The notes below the pieces were generated by a model. The model was not told the origin of the DNA. It made no database searches and was given only the letters and a program-made list of their open reading frames with translations. A program made the position numbers and the translations under genes. Positions 51,165 to 59,121 of a stretch of 64,000 nt of DNA are shown piece by piece (the stretch's first letter is position 1; each line of letters starts with the position of its first letter). Source of the DNA: Treponema sp. (GTDB lineage Bacteria; Spirochaetota; Spirochaetia; Treponematales; Treponemataceae); contig JAEESN010000006.1 of the NCBI GenBank assembly GCA_016286365.1, positions 62,001 to 126,000 on the forward strand, written 5' to 3'.

Positions 51165-52169
51165 ATGCCGGAAAAACCACAAAAAGAGCCTCAGAGAAAT
51201 CCAACCCACATCCTCGGTTACCTGATGAAAATCGATCAGTCAATAAGAAACGGCGAATATCCAAACGTAAACAAGCTGAATAAAAAATATGGATGGAAAT
51301 TCAGCAGAAGCACAATCTGGCGTTACATAGAAATCCTTAGAAGTGATTATTCAGCACCGATTGAATTCGACTATCAGAAAAACGGCTACTACTACACTGA
51401 CCCGACTTTTTACCTCCAGAGAGTCATGCTGAACGAAGGCGAACTTTTGACACTTTCTACAATCCTTCCGCTTCTGGAACAGTACAAAAATACACCGCTC
51501 GAAAAAACTTACCGCGACCTGATTAATAAACTTGTAAAAATGCTCCCCGAAAACATCACCGTAGATTCTGCCTTAATCAATAACGAAGTTCATTTTATCT
51601 CTGACCCTATTACAAAGCTTGAACCGGGCGTTTTCGAAAATATACTCAAAGCAACAAAGCTTCATCAGACATTAAAGCTGGAATACAAAACCGCACAGAA
51701 CACCGATTACGAAGAACGCCTTTTTGACCCCTACCACATGATCTGTCAGAAAGGAAGCTGGTACGTCTTAGGATTTTCTCATTCGTCAAAAGCCATCCGT
51801 TTATGGGCAATGCCGCGAATCAAAAACTGCAACATGATTGAAACCCGATTTACAATTCCAGATGATTTTCGACTGGAAGACCACATCGACATCCAGATGG
51901 GGGCCTGGGGCAATGACGGAGAAAAACACAAGGTCGAAATTGAATTTGTAAAGGGATTAAAAACTTATGTGATGGAAAGAACCTGGCATTCAGGTCAGAC
52001 ACTCAAGGAAAATAAAGACGGCTCTGTTTATCTTTCGTTCGAGACAAATCAACTTAGTCAGACGGCGGCGTGGGTGATGTCGTTTACGGGAGGCGCAAAA
52101 GTTTTAAATCCGCCGGAATTAAGGAATATGGTAAAAGACGCAGCGCGCGAGATTTTAGGAAAGTGCTGA
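51165..52169 (+). CDS. WYL domain transcriptional regulator
   Basis: 334 residues. The N-terminal winged helix has YGWKFSRSTIWRYIEILRSDYSAPIEFDYQKNGYYY (HTH then wing, in that order). The WYL domain spans about residues 160-240 with TLKLEYKTAQNTDYEERLFDP, then YHMICQKGSWYVLGFSH and LWAMPRIKN, and the WCX tail follows. It is divergent from the HIRAN-like operon (187-base gap), the usual place for a local regulator. AGGAGGT lies just upstream of the ATG region (TGGAGGTG). Confidence 0.87.
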   Translation: MPEKPQKEPQRNPTHILGYLMKIDQSIRNGEYPNVNKLNKKYGWKFSRSTIWRYIEILRSDYSAPIEFDYQKNGYYYTDPTFYLQRVMLNEGELLTLSTILPLLEQYKNTPLEKTYRDLINKLVKMLPENITVDSALINNEVHFISDPITKLEPGVFENILKATKLHQTLKLEYKTAQNTDYEERLFDPYHMICQKGSWYVLGFSHSSKAIRLWAMPRIKNCNMIETRFTIPDDFRLEDHIDIQMGAWGNDGEKHKVEIEFVKGLKTYVMERTWHSGQTLKENKDGSVYLSFETNQLSQTAAWVMSFTGGAKVLNPPELRNMVKDAAREILGKC

Positions 52170-52195
52170 TTTTTTTTTGGAGCGACGAAAGAGCA

Positions 52196-52813
52196 TTAAT
52201 TATTCCCCGCCAGAGTCCTAATCCTTTCGTCAATCATTTTCCAGTCAAAACAGCGGTGATAATTCGGGCCGGGGAATTCGCAATTCTTATTCCAGGGGCG
52301 GTCAAAAACCATCACTTTTAAATCCGGAAGGTGATTAAAAAATTTGAATGCCGAAGGGGAATCTTCAACTGCAAAATCAAAATGCATTTTGTAATAATCT
52401 TCGAGCTCAAGGCTGAATGTACTTCCTTTTATAAAACTGTCGCGACCATATTTATCAAGACAGTACAGGCTGGCACGCTCAAGACCATGTTCATTAAGCC
52501 ACCTGCGTGAAGGTTCAAAAGCACTGAACGGACGCCCTGTGATAATTTTTACATCGTGACCACTGTCGATCCAGCTGTTTACGGTTTTTACAGCACCCGG
52601 AGTTTCGTCGTAAGACAAAAGTACTTCACTCTTATGCCCCTGAATCATCATCTGTTCGTACTGGGCGTCTGTGAGCGAAAAAGATTTCTGTAAATCAAAA
52701 AACTTAATTTTTTCGTATGGAATCTTAAGCCCGAACATGTCCGACGCAAGAGTAGAAAAATAACGCGCAGTTTCGCAGAGACAGTCATCAAAATCAACGT
52801 AAATATTCATCAT
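52196..52813 (-). CDS. 5'(3')-deoxyribonucleotidase-like HAD protein
   Basis: 205 residues. HAD motif I is YVDFDDCLCETA (residues 5-16), close to the D-x-D-D of the NT5C type. Motif II is VKIITGRPF with Thr, and motif IV is FAVEDSPSAFKFF. The NT5C family removes phosphate from deoxynucleoside monophosphates. The ATG overlaps the rnhA stop by 4 bases, so it is coupled to rnhA. Confidence 0.8.
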   Translation of the reverse strand: MMNIYVDFDDCLCETARYFSTLASDMFGLKIPYEKIKFFDLQKSFSLTDAQYEQMMIQGHKSEVLLSYDETPGAVKTVNSWIDSGHDVKIITGRPFSAFEPSRRWLNEHGLERASLYCLDKYGRDSFIKGSTFSLELEDYYKMHFDFAVEDSPSAFKFFNHLPDLKVMVFDRPWNKNCEFPGPNYHRCFDWKMIDERIRTLAGNN

Positions 52814-53259
52814 TCAAATTTTGCAATTTCTTTCTGGCAGAGGGAGTCGCAGATTTCGTTGTATTCTACGCCGGAGTGACCTTTTACCCAGTTCCAGCTT
52901 ACGTCCAGGGCGGAGTTTAATGAATCAAGCTGCATCCAGAGTTCCTGATTTTTTACGGGTTTTTTGTCTGCGGTTTTCCAGCCTTTTGCTTTCCAGCTGT
53001 GAATCCACTGGGTGATTCCGTTTTTTACATACTGACTGTCGATGTTTACCTGAATGTGGCGGCCTGCAAAGATAGGAGTATTTTTTACAACAGATAGGGC
53101 GGCGATTGCTGCAGAAAGTTCCATGCGATTGTTTGTTGTAAGCTTTTCGCCACCGCTGAGCTGTTTTGCTTTTCCGTCGGCTATAACGACAATTCCCCAT
53201 CCACCGGGACCGGGATTACCGTGGCAGCCTCCATCTGTATAGATTATGATATCTTCCAT
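52810..53259 (-). CDS. rnhA: Ribonuclease HI
   Basis: 149 residues, normal for RNase HI, which cuts the RNA strand of RNA-DNA hybrids. It starts with IIIYTDGGCHGNPGPGGWGIV (catalytic Asp in Y-T-D-G), followed by TNNRMELSAAI (Glu), VNIDSQYVKNGI (Asp) and the C-terminal VKGHSGVEYNEICD (His loop and Asp). All catalytic residues are present. It is coupled to the nucleotidase downstream. Confidence 0.95.
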   Translation of the reverse strand: MEDIIIYTDGGCHGNPGPGGWGIVVIADGKAKQLSGGEKLTTNNRMELSAAIAALSVVKNTPIFAGRHIQVNIDSQYVKNGITQWIHSWKAKGWKTADKKPVKNQELWMQLDSLNSALDVSWNWVKGHSGVEYNEICDSLCQKEIAKFE

Positions 53260-53324
53260 AAGCTGATTACCTCCTGGTTTGAATATGCCGCCGGCAAAAG
53301 TATTTGCGCGCGCGGGTTTGCAGG

Positions 53325-53942
53325 TTATACCAGCACGCCTTTTGTAGAAGGGATTGTGCCTTTTCTTCTTTCGTCGATTTCTACTGCAGCTCTGATTGCG
53401 CGGCTTACTGCCTTAAAAGATGCTTCAATTTTATGATGATCGCTTCTTCCGCGGATTACATCGATGTGGAGATTACAGCCTGCTGCATTTACAAATCCCT
53501 GCCAGAAATCTTCAAAGCAGTCTGTCTGGAAAGACCCCTCTTCTCCGTCTTCACCGATTGAAACAAGAGGATTTCCTGTGAGTTCTGCGTTATTTACAAG
53601 GTATGGTCTTCCGCCAAAATCAACTGCGGCCTGAACCAGGGATTCGTCCATAGGATAGATAAAAAAGCCGCTTCTGTAGATTCCTGCTAAATCGCCGAGC
53701 GCTTTTTTAAAGCATTCGCCAAGAACAATTCCTGTATCTTCGATTGTGTGATGCTGGTCAACTTCCAGGTCTCCCTTGATTGTACCAGTCAGATCAAAAA
53801 GGCCGTGTTTGCAGAAAGATTTGAGCATGTGGTCAAAGAATCCGATTGGATTTTTTACATCGCACTTTCCGCTTCCATCAAGATTGAGTGTTAATTCAAT
53901 CTGTGTCTCGCCGGTTGTTCTTTTTACAGTAGCTGTTCTCAT
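53325..53942 (-). CDS. hisB: Imidazoleglycerol-phosphate dehydratase
   Basis: 205 residues, the monofunctional form of HisB without the phosphatase half. Mn-binding histidine motifs are FFDHMLKSFCKHG, DQHHTIEDTGI, and later SDHHKIEASFKA. It removes water from imidazoleglycerol phosphate in histidine synthesis. It lies on the minus strand after hisG, with a 190-base hairpin-rich spacer, which is unusually long for adjacent pathway genes. GGAG precedes the ATG. Confidence 0.95.
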   Translation of the reverse strand: MRTATVKRTTGETQIELTLNLDGSGKCDVKNPIGFFDHMLKSFCKHGLFDLTGTIKGDLEVDQHHTIEDTGIVLGECFKKALGDLAGIYRSGFFIYPMDESLVQAAVDFGGRPYLVNNAELTGNPLVSIGEDGEEGSFQTDCFEDFWQGFVNAAGCNLHIDVIRGRSDHHKIEASFKAVSRAIRAAVEIDERRKGTIPSTKGVLV

Positions 53943-53954
53943 AAAAATCTCCTT

Positions 53955-54125
53955 TTATATGGTCCCGGGGTCTTAGGGGTGGAACCCCTAGGCGAAGGGG
54001 TAGGTCGCAACGCGCTCGATAAATCTCGCGAGCCTTTCTTTCGATGAGCCTAAAAAATGCAATGCATTTTTTATAACGGCTCTTCGATTTTAGGCAAGTG
54101 CGGCCGAGGGGAAGGCTTTCCCCAC
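53955..54125. repeat. Hairpin-rich spacer between hisG and hisB
   Basis: A series of short hairpins with three-base loops: AGGGGT-GGA-ACCCCT, AAAAAATGC-AAT-GCATTTTTT and GGGGAA-GGCT-TTCCCC. GGGGTAGGTCGCAACG recalls GGGGTACGACGCAACG in the DUF2828 leader. Probably a species-specific repeat family. Confidence 0.6.
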
Positions 54126-54129
54126 CCTG

Positions 54130-55002
54130 TTATAACATCACCTTTCTAAGTTCATATTCTACAATGTCGCTGGCTCCAAGGCTCTGAAGTTTTGGAAGAA
54201 GGGTTGGAACCTCCGATTTTTTAACTGCAATTTTTACTGCAAATCCGTCGTCGTTGAAAAGCGGAGAAACTGTAGGGCTCTTCATTGCAGGAATACCCTT
54301 CATAAGCTTATCAAAATCTGCTTTGGAAACATTCATTTCGAGCATAACACGGTTGCGTGCATTCAAAACTGTTTCAAAAAGCATCTTTAATTCCATGATT
54401 TTCTGCTTTTTAACAGGATCCTTCATTGCTTCTTTAGAAGCATACATGCGTGTTGAGCTTTCCATCAAAGTGTCTACAATCTTTAAGCGGTTTGCACGGA
54501 GGGAAGAACCTGTTGATGTATTGTCGATTAAAATCTGTGCGATTGAATCTTCTGTGTCCTGAACAAAGCCTTCGCTGGTTCCCCAGGTTCTGAAGATTGT
54601 TCCGTCAAGTTTTTTAGCTTCTACCCATTTTTTACTCAAAGTCTGATACTCTGTTGCAATGGTAACTTTTCCTTTGATGATTTTTTCAAAATCGCGTGCT
54701 TCTGGAATTGCGGCTACAATGCGTACAGGGTCAAATCCAAGGTCCATGATTTCTTCAACCTTGTCCTGCACACCGTTTTCGTAAACCCAGTCTTTTCCGC
54801 TAAAGCCCAAATCAGCCTTGTTGTTTGCAAGAAGAAGACTTGTAATCTGTGGCTTTACAACCTGAAAAGCAAGGTCTTCCTGATTTGTTGTAGGAAAATA
54901 AGTTCTGTCTGGAAGATGAATGGAAATACCTACGTCGCTTAAAAGCTCATAAACCGATTCGTAAATTCTTCCTTTTGCCAATAATATTTTTAATTTGTCC
55001 AT
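54130..55002 (-). CDS. hisG: ATP phosphoribosyltransferase, long form
   Basis: 290 residues, the long HisG type with its own C-terminal ACT-like regulatory domain, so HisZ is not needed. Visible parts are KILLAKGRIYESVYELL at the N-terminus, ADLGFSGKDWVYENG, and DNTSTGSSLRANRLKIVDTL (PRPP-binding signature). The last 75 residues (MLEMNVSKADFDKLM onward, VAVKK-type strands) form the regulatory domain. It starts histidine synthesis and is expected to be inhibited by histidine. It follows purE by 25 bases. Confidence 0.94.
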   Translation of the reverse strand: MDKLKILLAKGRIYESVYELLSDVGISIHLPDRTYFPTTNQEDLAFQVVKPQITSLLLANNKADLGFSGKDWVYENGVQDKVEEIMDLGFDPVRIVAAIPEARDFEKIIKGKVTIATEYQTLSKKWVEAKKLDGTIFRTWGTSEGFVQDTEDSIAQILIDNTSTGSSLRANRLKIVDTLMESSTRMYASKEAMKDPVKKQKIMELKMLFETVLNARNRVMLEMNVSKADFDKLMKGIPAMKSPTVSPLFNDDGFAVKIAVKKSEVPTLLPKLQSLGASDIVEYELRKVML

Positions 55003-55027
55003 TTAATTCTCCTGAATAAGGCCTGTT

Positions 55028-55522
55028 TTACAAAGCAACATCAAGTCCGTTTGCTTTTGCATCTTCTGCAAGTTTTGCACGGAAAGCCTTTAACTTTTCC
55101 TTTATTTCCGGATATTTGATTGCAAGAATCTGTGCTGCAAGATATCCTGCGTTCTTAGCGTTCCCGATTCCAACTGTAGCAACAGGAATCTGTGGAGGCA
55201 TCTGTACAATAGAAAGAAGTGCATCCATTCCGCCAAGTCCGTTAGATTTTTCGCTCACACATTCAAGCGGAACACCGATTACAGGAATTACTGTTTCTCC
55301 CGCAATAACACCCGGAAGTGCTGCAGCAAGACCTGCTCCCGCGATAATCACTTCGCAGCCGTCTTTTTCTACCTGTTCAACTGTTTCTTTTAATAAAGCC
55401 CCTGCACGATGGGCAGATAAGATATATGCTTTGTAATCAACGCCGAATTCTTTAAGAACATCGGCAGCCTTTTTCATTTTGTCTGTGTCGGATTTAGATC
55501 CAAAAAATATAGCAACTTTCAT
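55028..55522 (-). CDS. purE: N5-carboxyaminoimidazole ribonucleotide mutase
   Basis: 164 residues. The PurE fold is seen from AIFFGSKSDTDKMKKA (phosphate-binding GSxSD), LSAHRAGALL (catalytic His), AGAGLAAALPGVIAGET and MDALLSIVQMPP. The SAHR motif and length indicate class I (N5-CAIR mutase). The Treponema denticola PurE I recall is class II with a different SAHK pattern, so this is the more usual bacterial type. No purK is seen nearby. Confidence 0.9.
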   Translation of the reverse strand: MKVAIFFGSKSDTDKMKKAADVLKEFGVDYKAYILSAHRAGALLKETVEQVEKDGCEVIIAGAGLAAALPGVIAGETVIPVIGVPLECVSEKSNGLGGMDALLSIVQMPPQIPVATVGIGNAKNAGYLAAQILAIKYPEIKEKLKAFRAKLAEDAKANGLDVAL

Positions 55523-55591
55523 ATCTTTAATAATAACAAAAAAATCGGGAAATGTCTTGCGCTTACATACAAAAACTATATAATTGCGAGT

Positions 55592-56515
55592 ATGAGCGAA
55601 ATAAAACCAAACGAAAGCGGAATCTTAAAAACTGCCGTTGTTGCAATTGTCGGTCGTCCGAGTGCAGGAAAATCAACTTTTTTGAATACTGCATGCCAGG
55701 AACCAGTAAGTATTGTTTCTCCTATTCCCCAGACTACAAGAAATGCAATCAAAGGGATTGTAAACACCTCTTATGGCCAGCTTATTTTTATTGATACTCC
55801 GGGTTACCACGATTCAGATAAAAAATTGAACCTCCGTCTTAAGGAAGTAACAGAAAGTCAGCTTGATGGAATTGATGCAGTTTTATATGTGATTGATTCA
55901 ACAAGAAGCGCCGGCGAAGAAGAAGTTCATACCGCAGCACTTTTAAAAGAGATTCAGAAGCAGGTTGTTGTCGCCATAAATAAAATTGATTTACCACAGA
56001 GTAAACCCGAAGCCGTAAGAAAATTCATCAGCGAAAATCTTCCGGAAATCCCCGGAGAAAGAATCCTCGAAATCTCTGCAGAAAAAGACACGGGTATAAA
56101 CGAGGTTTTAAAAGCAATCTATGATATTTCGCCCGAAGGCCAGCCGATGTATAACGAAGAACTCTACACCGACCAGAACCTTACCTTCAGAATCTGCGAA
56201 GTAATCCGCGGAGAAGCAATCAACAGGCTGAGCGATGAAATCCCTCATGCAGTTTATGTTGATGTTGCCGATGTTGAACACCGAAACGAAGGGAAAAAAC
56301 TTTGGATCCGCGCCTTTTTGTGTGTAGAACGCGACAGCCAGAAGGGAATCGTAATCGGAAAAGGGGCTCAGAAAATTAAGGAAATAAGGCTTGCCGCAAC
56401 AAAGCAGCTTAATAAAATTTATCTTCAGAAAATCGACCTTGATTTACAGGTTAAAGTCGACAAAAACTGGAGACAGAAAGATCACACTTTGAATAAGCTC
56501 ATTCCTTCAAACTGA
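55592..56515 (+). CDS. era: GTPase Era
   Basis: 307 residues, normal for Era. G1 is GRPSAGKSTFLN, the switch region has PQTTRNAIKGI, G3 is DTPGYH, G4 is NKID. The C-terminal KH domain follows, with the RIREVI-type linker TFRICEVIRGEAINRLSDE and GKGAQKIKEIRLAATKQL. Era helps mature the 30S subunit by binding the 3' end of 16S rRNA. It is divergent from purE. Confidence 0.96.
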   Translation: MSEIKPNESGILKTAVVAIVGRPSAGKSTFLNTACQEPVSIVSPIPQTTRNAIKGIVNTSYGQLIFIDTPGYHDSDKKLNLRLKEVTESQLDGIDAVLYVIDSTRSAGEEEVHTAALLKEIQKQVVVAINKIDLPQSKPEAVRKFISENLPEIPGERILEISAEKDTGINEVLKAIYDISPEGQPMYNEELYTDQNLTFRICEVIRGEAINRLSDEIPHAVYVDVADVEHRNEGKKLWIRAFLCVERDSQKGIVIGKGAQKIKEIRLAATKQLNKIYLQKIDLDLQVKVDKNWRQKDHTLNKLIPSN

Positions 56516-56567
56516 TGAGACTTCCAAAACAAGTTATGATTTTATAAACATAAGCCGAAAAAAAAAT

Positions 56568-57944
56568 ATGGGTACAAAAAAGGATATTATAAAAAGTCCA
56601 AAAAACATCATCGCTCCCGGCTCTCTGATCCATCTTATAAGCCGCATGCTCTACAACATGAACAGCACAATCGTTACCCATAACATGCGCACAACTTTTA
56701 TAGCCTTAAATCTTGTTAAGCATTATAAACTTAATCCAAGATGTTCAATCCAGAATCTTTTTATCTTAAGTTATTTCCACACAATCGGATTTTTCCGCGA
56801 AGACATCGCTTTTAAATATTCACCCTATGAATCAGATATTTCGTTTTTTTCAAGCAATAAATCAATAGAAAGTAAATACATCTTCGGCTGCTATTATCTT
56901 GCCTACATGACTCCGCTCAAACAGGAAGCCTTAGCCTTAGAAAATTTTAACGAGCCTTTTAATAAGGATTTAAAACAGTTCATCTACCAGCAGGATTATA
57001 AATCAATCATATATTTTAGCGCGCGCCTTAGTGATTATCTTTACAGAAACCCCGAGCGCACAATCCCTGATGATTTAGATTCCATTGCACCGGGCATGTT
57101 CGACCCCGAAGTTGTAGAAGCTTTTAAACTTGCAAATAAAGACAATCAGATTATACGGCGCATAGTTGATTATGATTATGCCGATGAGTTAAACGATTTT
57201 CTAAACGGCATAAAGCTCACAGAAGAAGAACAGACAGAATATTTAAAGCTGATTATCTATCTTCTGGACTTTAAAAGTACATCCACTTTAAAACATTCTA
57301 TAAATACCTCCTGCTATGCTCTTGCCCTTGCCCAGAGGCTCGGACTTTCAGAGGATGATAAGGATAATCTTTTTACAAGCAGCTTCTTACACGATATCGG
57401 AAAAATCTGTACACCGCAGAGAATCTTAGAAGCACCGGGTAAACTCACTCCCGAAGACATGGGAATTATGAAGCACCACGTAAACCATTCAAAACGACTT
57501 TTAAAAGACCTTGTCCCGGATGATATTTTAGAGACGATTTACCGACATCACGAAAAATTAAACGGAACAGGTTATCCAAAAAAACTTGATGCAAATGACC
57601 TTACACAGATTCAGCGTATTTTAACCGTAGCAGACATCACAAGCGCATTGTTCGACAGCAGAAGCTACAAGGGACAATTCTCCAAAGAACAGACTTTAGG
57701 AATCATAAAAGAGATGACAGATAAGGGAGAGCTGGACCCGGAAATTACAGAAATCCTTTTTAGTGAGTTTGATTCTATTCAGAAAGAACTTCCGTCGTTA
57801 CAGTCAATACTCACTGTAGACTATTCAAGCGTAATCCGCGAATTCAATAATTATATCTTCAGCGACACAAGCTCCATTTTGAACACTTTAACCGGAGAAG
57901 ACATAGAAGAGATCGAAGAACTCGAAGAGCTCAAAGACGCATGA
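56568..57944 (+). CDS. HD-GYP domain phosphodiesterase
   Basis: 458 residues. Residues about 1-215 form an N-terminal HD-like but degenerate helical region. The active HD-GYP domain spans about 240-400: KHSINTSCYALALAQRLG, TSSFLHDIGKICTPQRIL (HD pair), MKHHVNHSKRLL and YRHHEKLNGTGYPKKL (H-H-E-x-x-N-G-x-G-Y-P, complete). HD-GYP proteins degrade cyclic di-GMP. No sensor or receiver domain is present, so the input is unclear. It lies 53 bases after era. Confidence 0.87.
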   Translation: MGTKKDIIKSPKNIIAPGSLIHLISRMLYNMNSTIVTHNMRTTFIALNLVKHYKLNPRCSIQNLFILSYFHTIGFFREDIAFKYSPYESDISFFSSNKSIESKYIFGCYYLAYMTPLKQEALALENFNEPFNKDLKQFIYQQDYKSIIYFSARLSDYLYRNPERTIPDDLDSIAPGMFDPEVVEAFKLANKDNQIIRRIVDYDYADELNDFLNGIKLTEEEQTEYLKLIIYLLDFKSTSTLKHSINTSCYALALAQRLGLSEDDKDNLFTSSFLHDIGKICTPQRILEAPGKLTPEDMGIMKHHVNHSKRLLKDLVPDDILETIYRHHEKLNGTGYPKKLDANDLTQIQRILTVADITSALFDSRSYKGQFSKEQTLGIIKEMTDKGELDPEITEILFSEFDSIQKELPSLQSILTVDYSSVIREFNNYIFSDTSSILNTLTGEDIEEIEELEELKDA

Positions 57945-57960
57945 TTTTTATTCTTTAAGT

Positions 57961-59121
57961 TTAATGTATAAAATCCAGTTTTCTTAAAACCATCTGCAGT
58001 ACGGTACTTTTGTCAGTAATAATTCTTGCCTCGGCTGTAATACCCGGTAGTAACCGTGCACATTGTCCTTGTTTTGTATACAAATATGGAGATTCGATTT
58101 CTGCTTCAACAATAAAAACAGTATCTCCGGTTTTTGTTAAAGTTACATCAGGTGGTACAAGAGAAACTTTTGTTTCTACCATTCCATATCGGCTCGGAGC
58201 AAGACCTGGAAATTTTATTCTTACACTGTCTCCTACTTTAACACGAGCTACGTATAAAGGATCTACATATATATCTGCCTTCAGACTTTCTTCATCAACA
58301 GGAACAATTTTTAATATCTCTTCTCCAGCCAACACATAATCCCCCAGGTTCAATTTACTGGTTTCACTGATGCGTCCAGACACAGGTGCATATATTTTAG
58401 AATTCTTTATTGTTCTTTCAATTTCACTGATTCTAGTTTGTATATTATTTTTTTCTGACTCCAAAGATGACAGCATATCTTTAGTTTGAATTATCTGATT
58501 ATTAAGCCAAGTTTCATATGAAAGTTTTGTCTGGATATATTGATTTTCCAAATCATTAATAGTTTGTTGAACCCTTAAGCCTTCGGGTGCATTCTTTTCT
58601 CTAATGTATCTTACCCTGGCATCTTCAAGTATTTTTTCATAACGGGATTTTTCTAAAAGATATGAATTAGACTTTAAATAAGCCTCTGAATTTTTTTCAA
58701 CATTTTCAATTTTACCTTTTTGTATTGTAGAAAAAAGAATCTGATAAATAAAATAATCATCAGTATTTTTTCCCTGTTTCAATTTATATGATTCCAGTTC
58801 TGTTTCTAATGCAGTCGTATCCAGCGAAAAAAGCAAATCACCTTGATTTACTTTATCATCATTTACATAATTTTTTATATATAATTCGCCGCTTGTTACA
58901 CACCTTATCGAAGAAACAGCAGAGCCTGGACGAAGCATTACGCCAGCCTTTACAACATCATCCATGGGTGCAAAAAACGCCCAGCACAGAATAACCAGGA
59001 GTAAAATACAGACAGTAACAATAAAATAATATACAGCATTCACAGGCTTAAGCATAAAAAATACTGAGGTTTTCTTCATGTCCTCAAAGGTTCGTAAATA
59101 CATTATATTTTTTTCTGACAT
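57961..59121 (-). CDS. HlyD family membrane-fusion adaptor
   Basis: 386 residues. One N-terminal transmembrane segment at about residues 28-52 (YYFIVTVCILLLVILCWAFF). A biotinyl-lipoyl-like half-motif (SGELYIKNYVNDDKVNQGDLLF) is followed by a coiled-coil hairpin (about 105-240) and the second lipoyl half with IYAPVSGRISETSKLNLGDYV. It joins the ABC exporter to the outer membrane. It overlaps the start of, and is coupled to, the exporter gene upstream by a single base. No TolC-like gene lies in the window. Confidence 0.9.
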   Translation of the reverse strand: MSEKNIMYLRTFEDMKKTSVFFMLKPVNAVYYFIVTVCILLLVILCWAFFAPMDDVVKAGVMLRPGSAVSSIRCVTSGELYIKNYVNDDKVNQGDLLFSLDTTALETELESYKLKQGKNTDDYFIYQILFSTIQKGKIENVEKNSEAYLKSNSYLLEKSRYEKILEDARVRYIREKNAPEGLRVQQTINDLENQYIQTKLSYETWLNNQIIQTKDMLSSLESEKNNIQTRISEIERTIKNSKIYAPVSGRISETSKLNLGDYVLAGEEILKIVPVDEESLKADIYVDPLYVARVKVGDSVRIKFPGLAPSRYGMVETKVSLVPPDVTLTKTGDTVFIVEAEIESPYLYTKQGQCARLLPGITAEARIITDKSTVLQMVLRKLDFIH

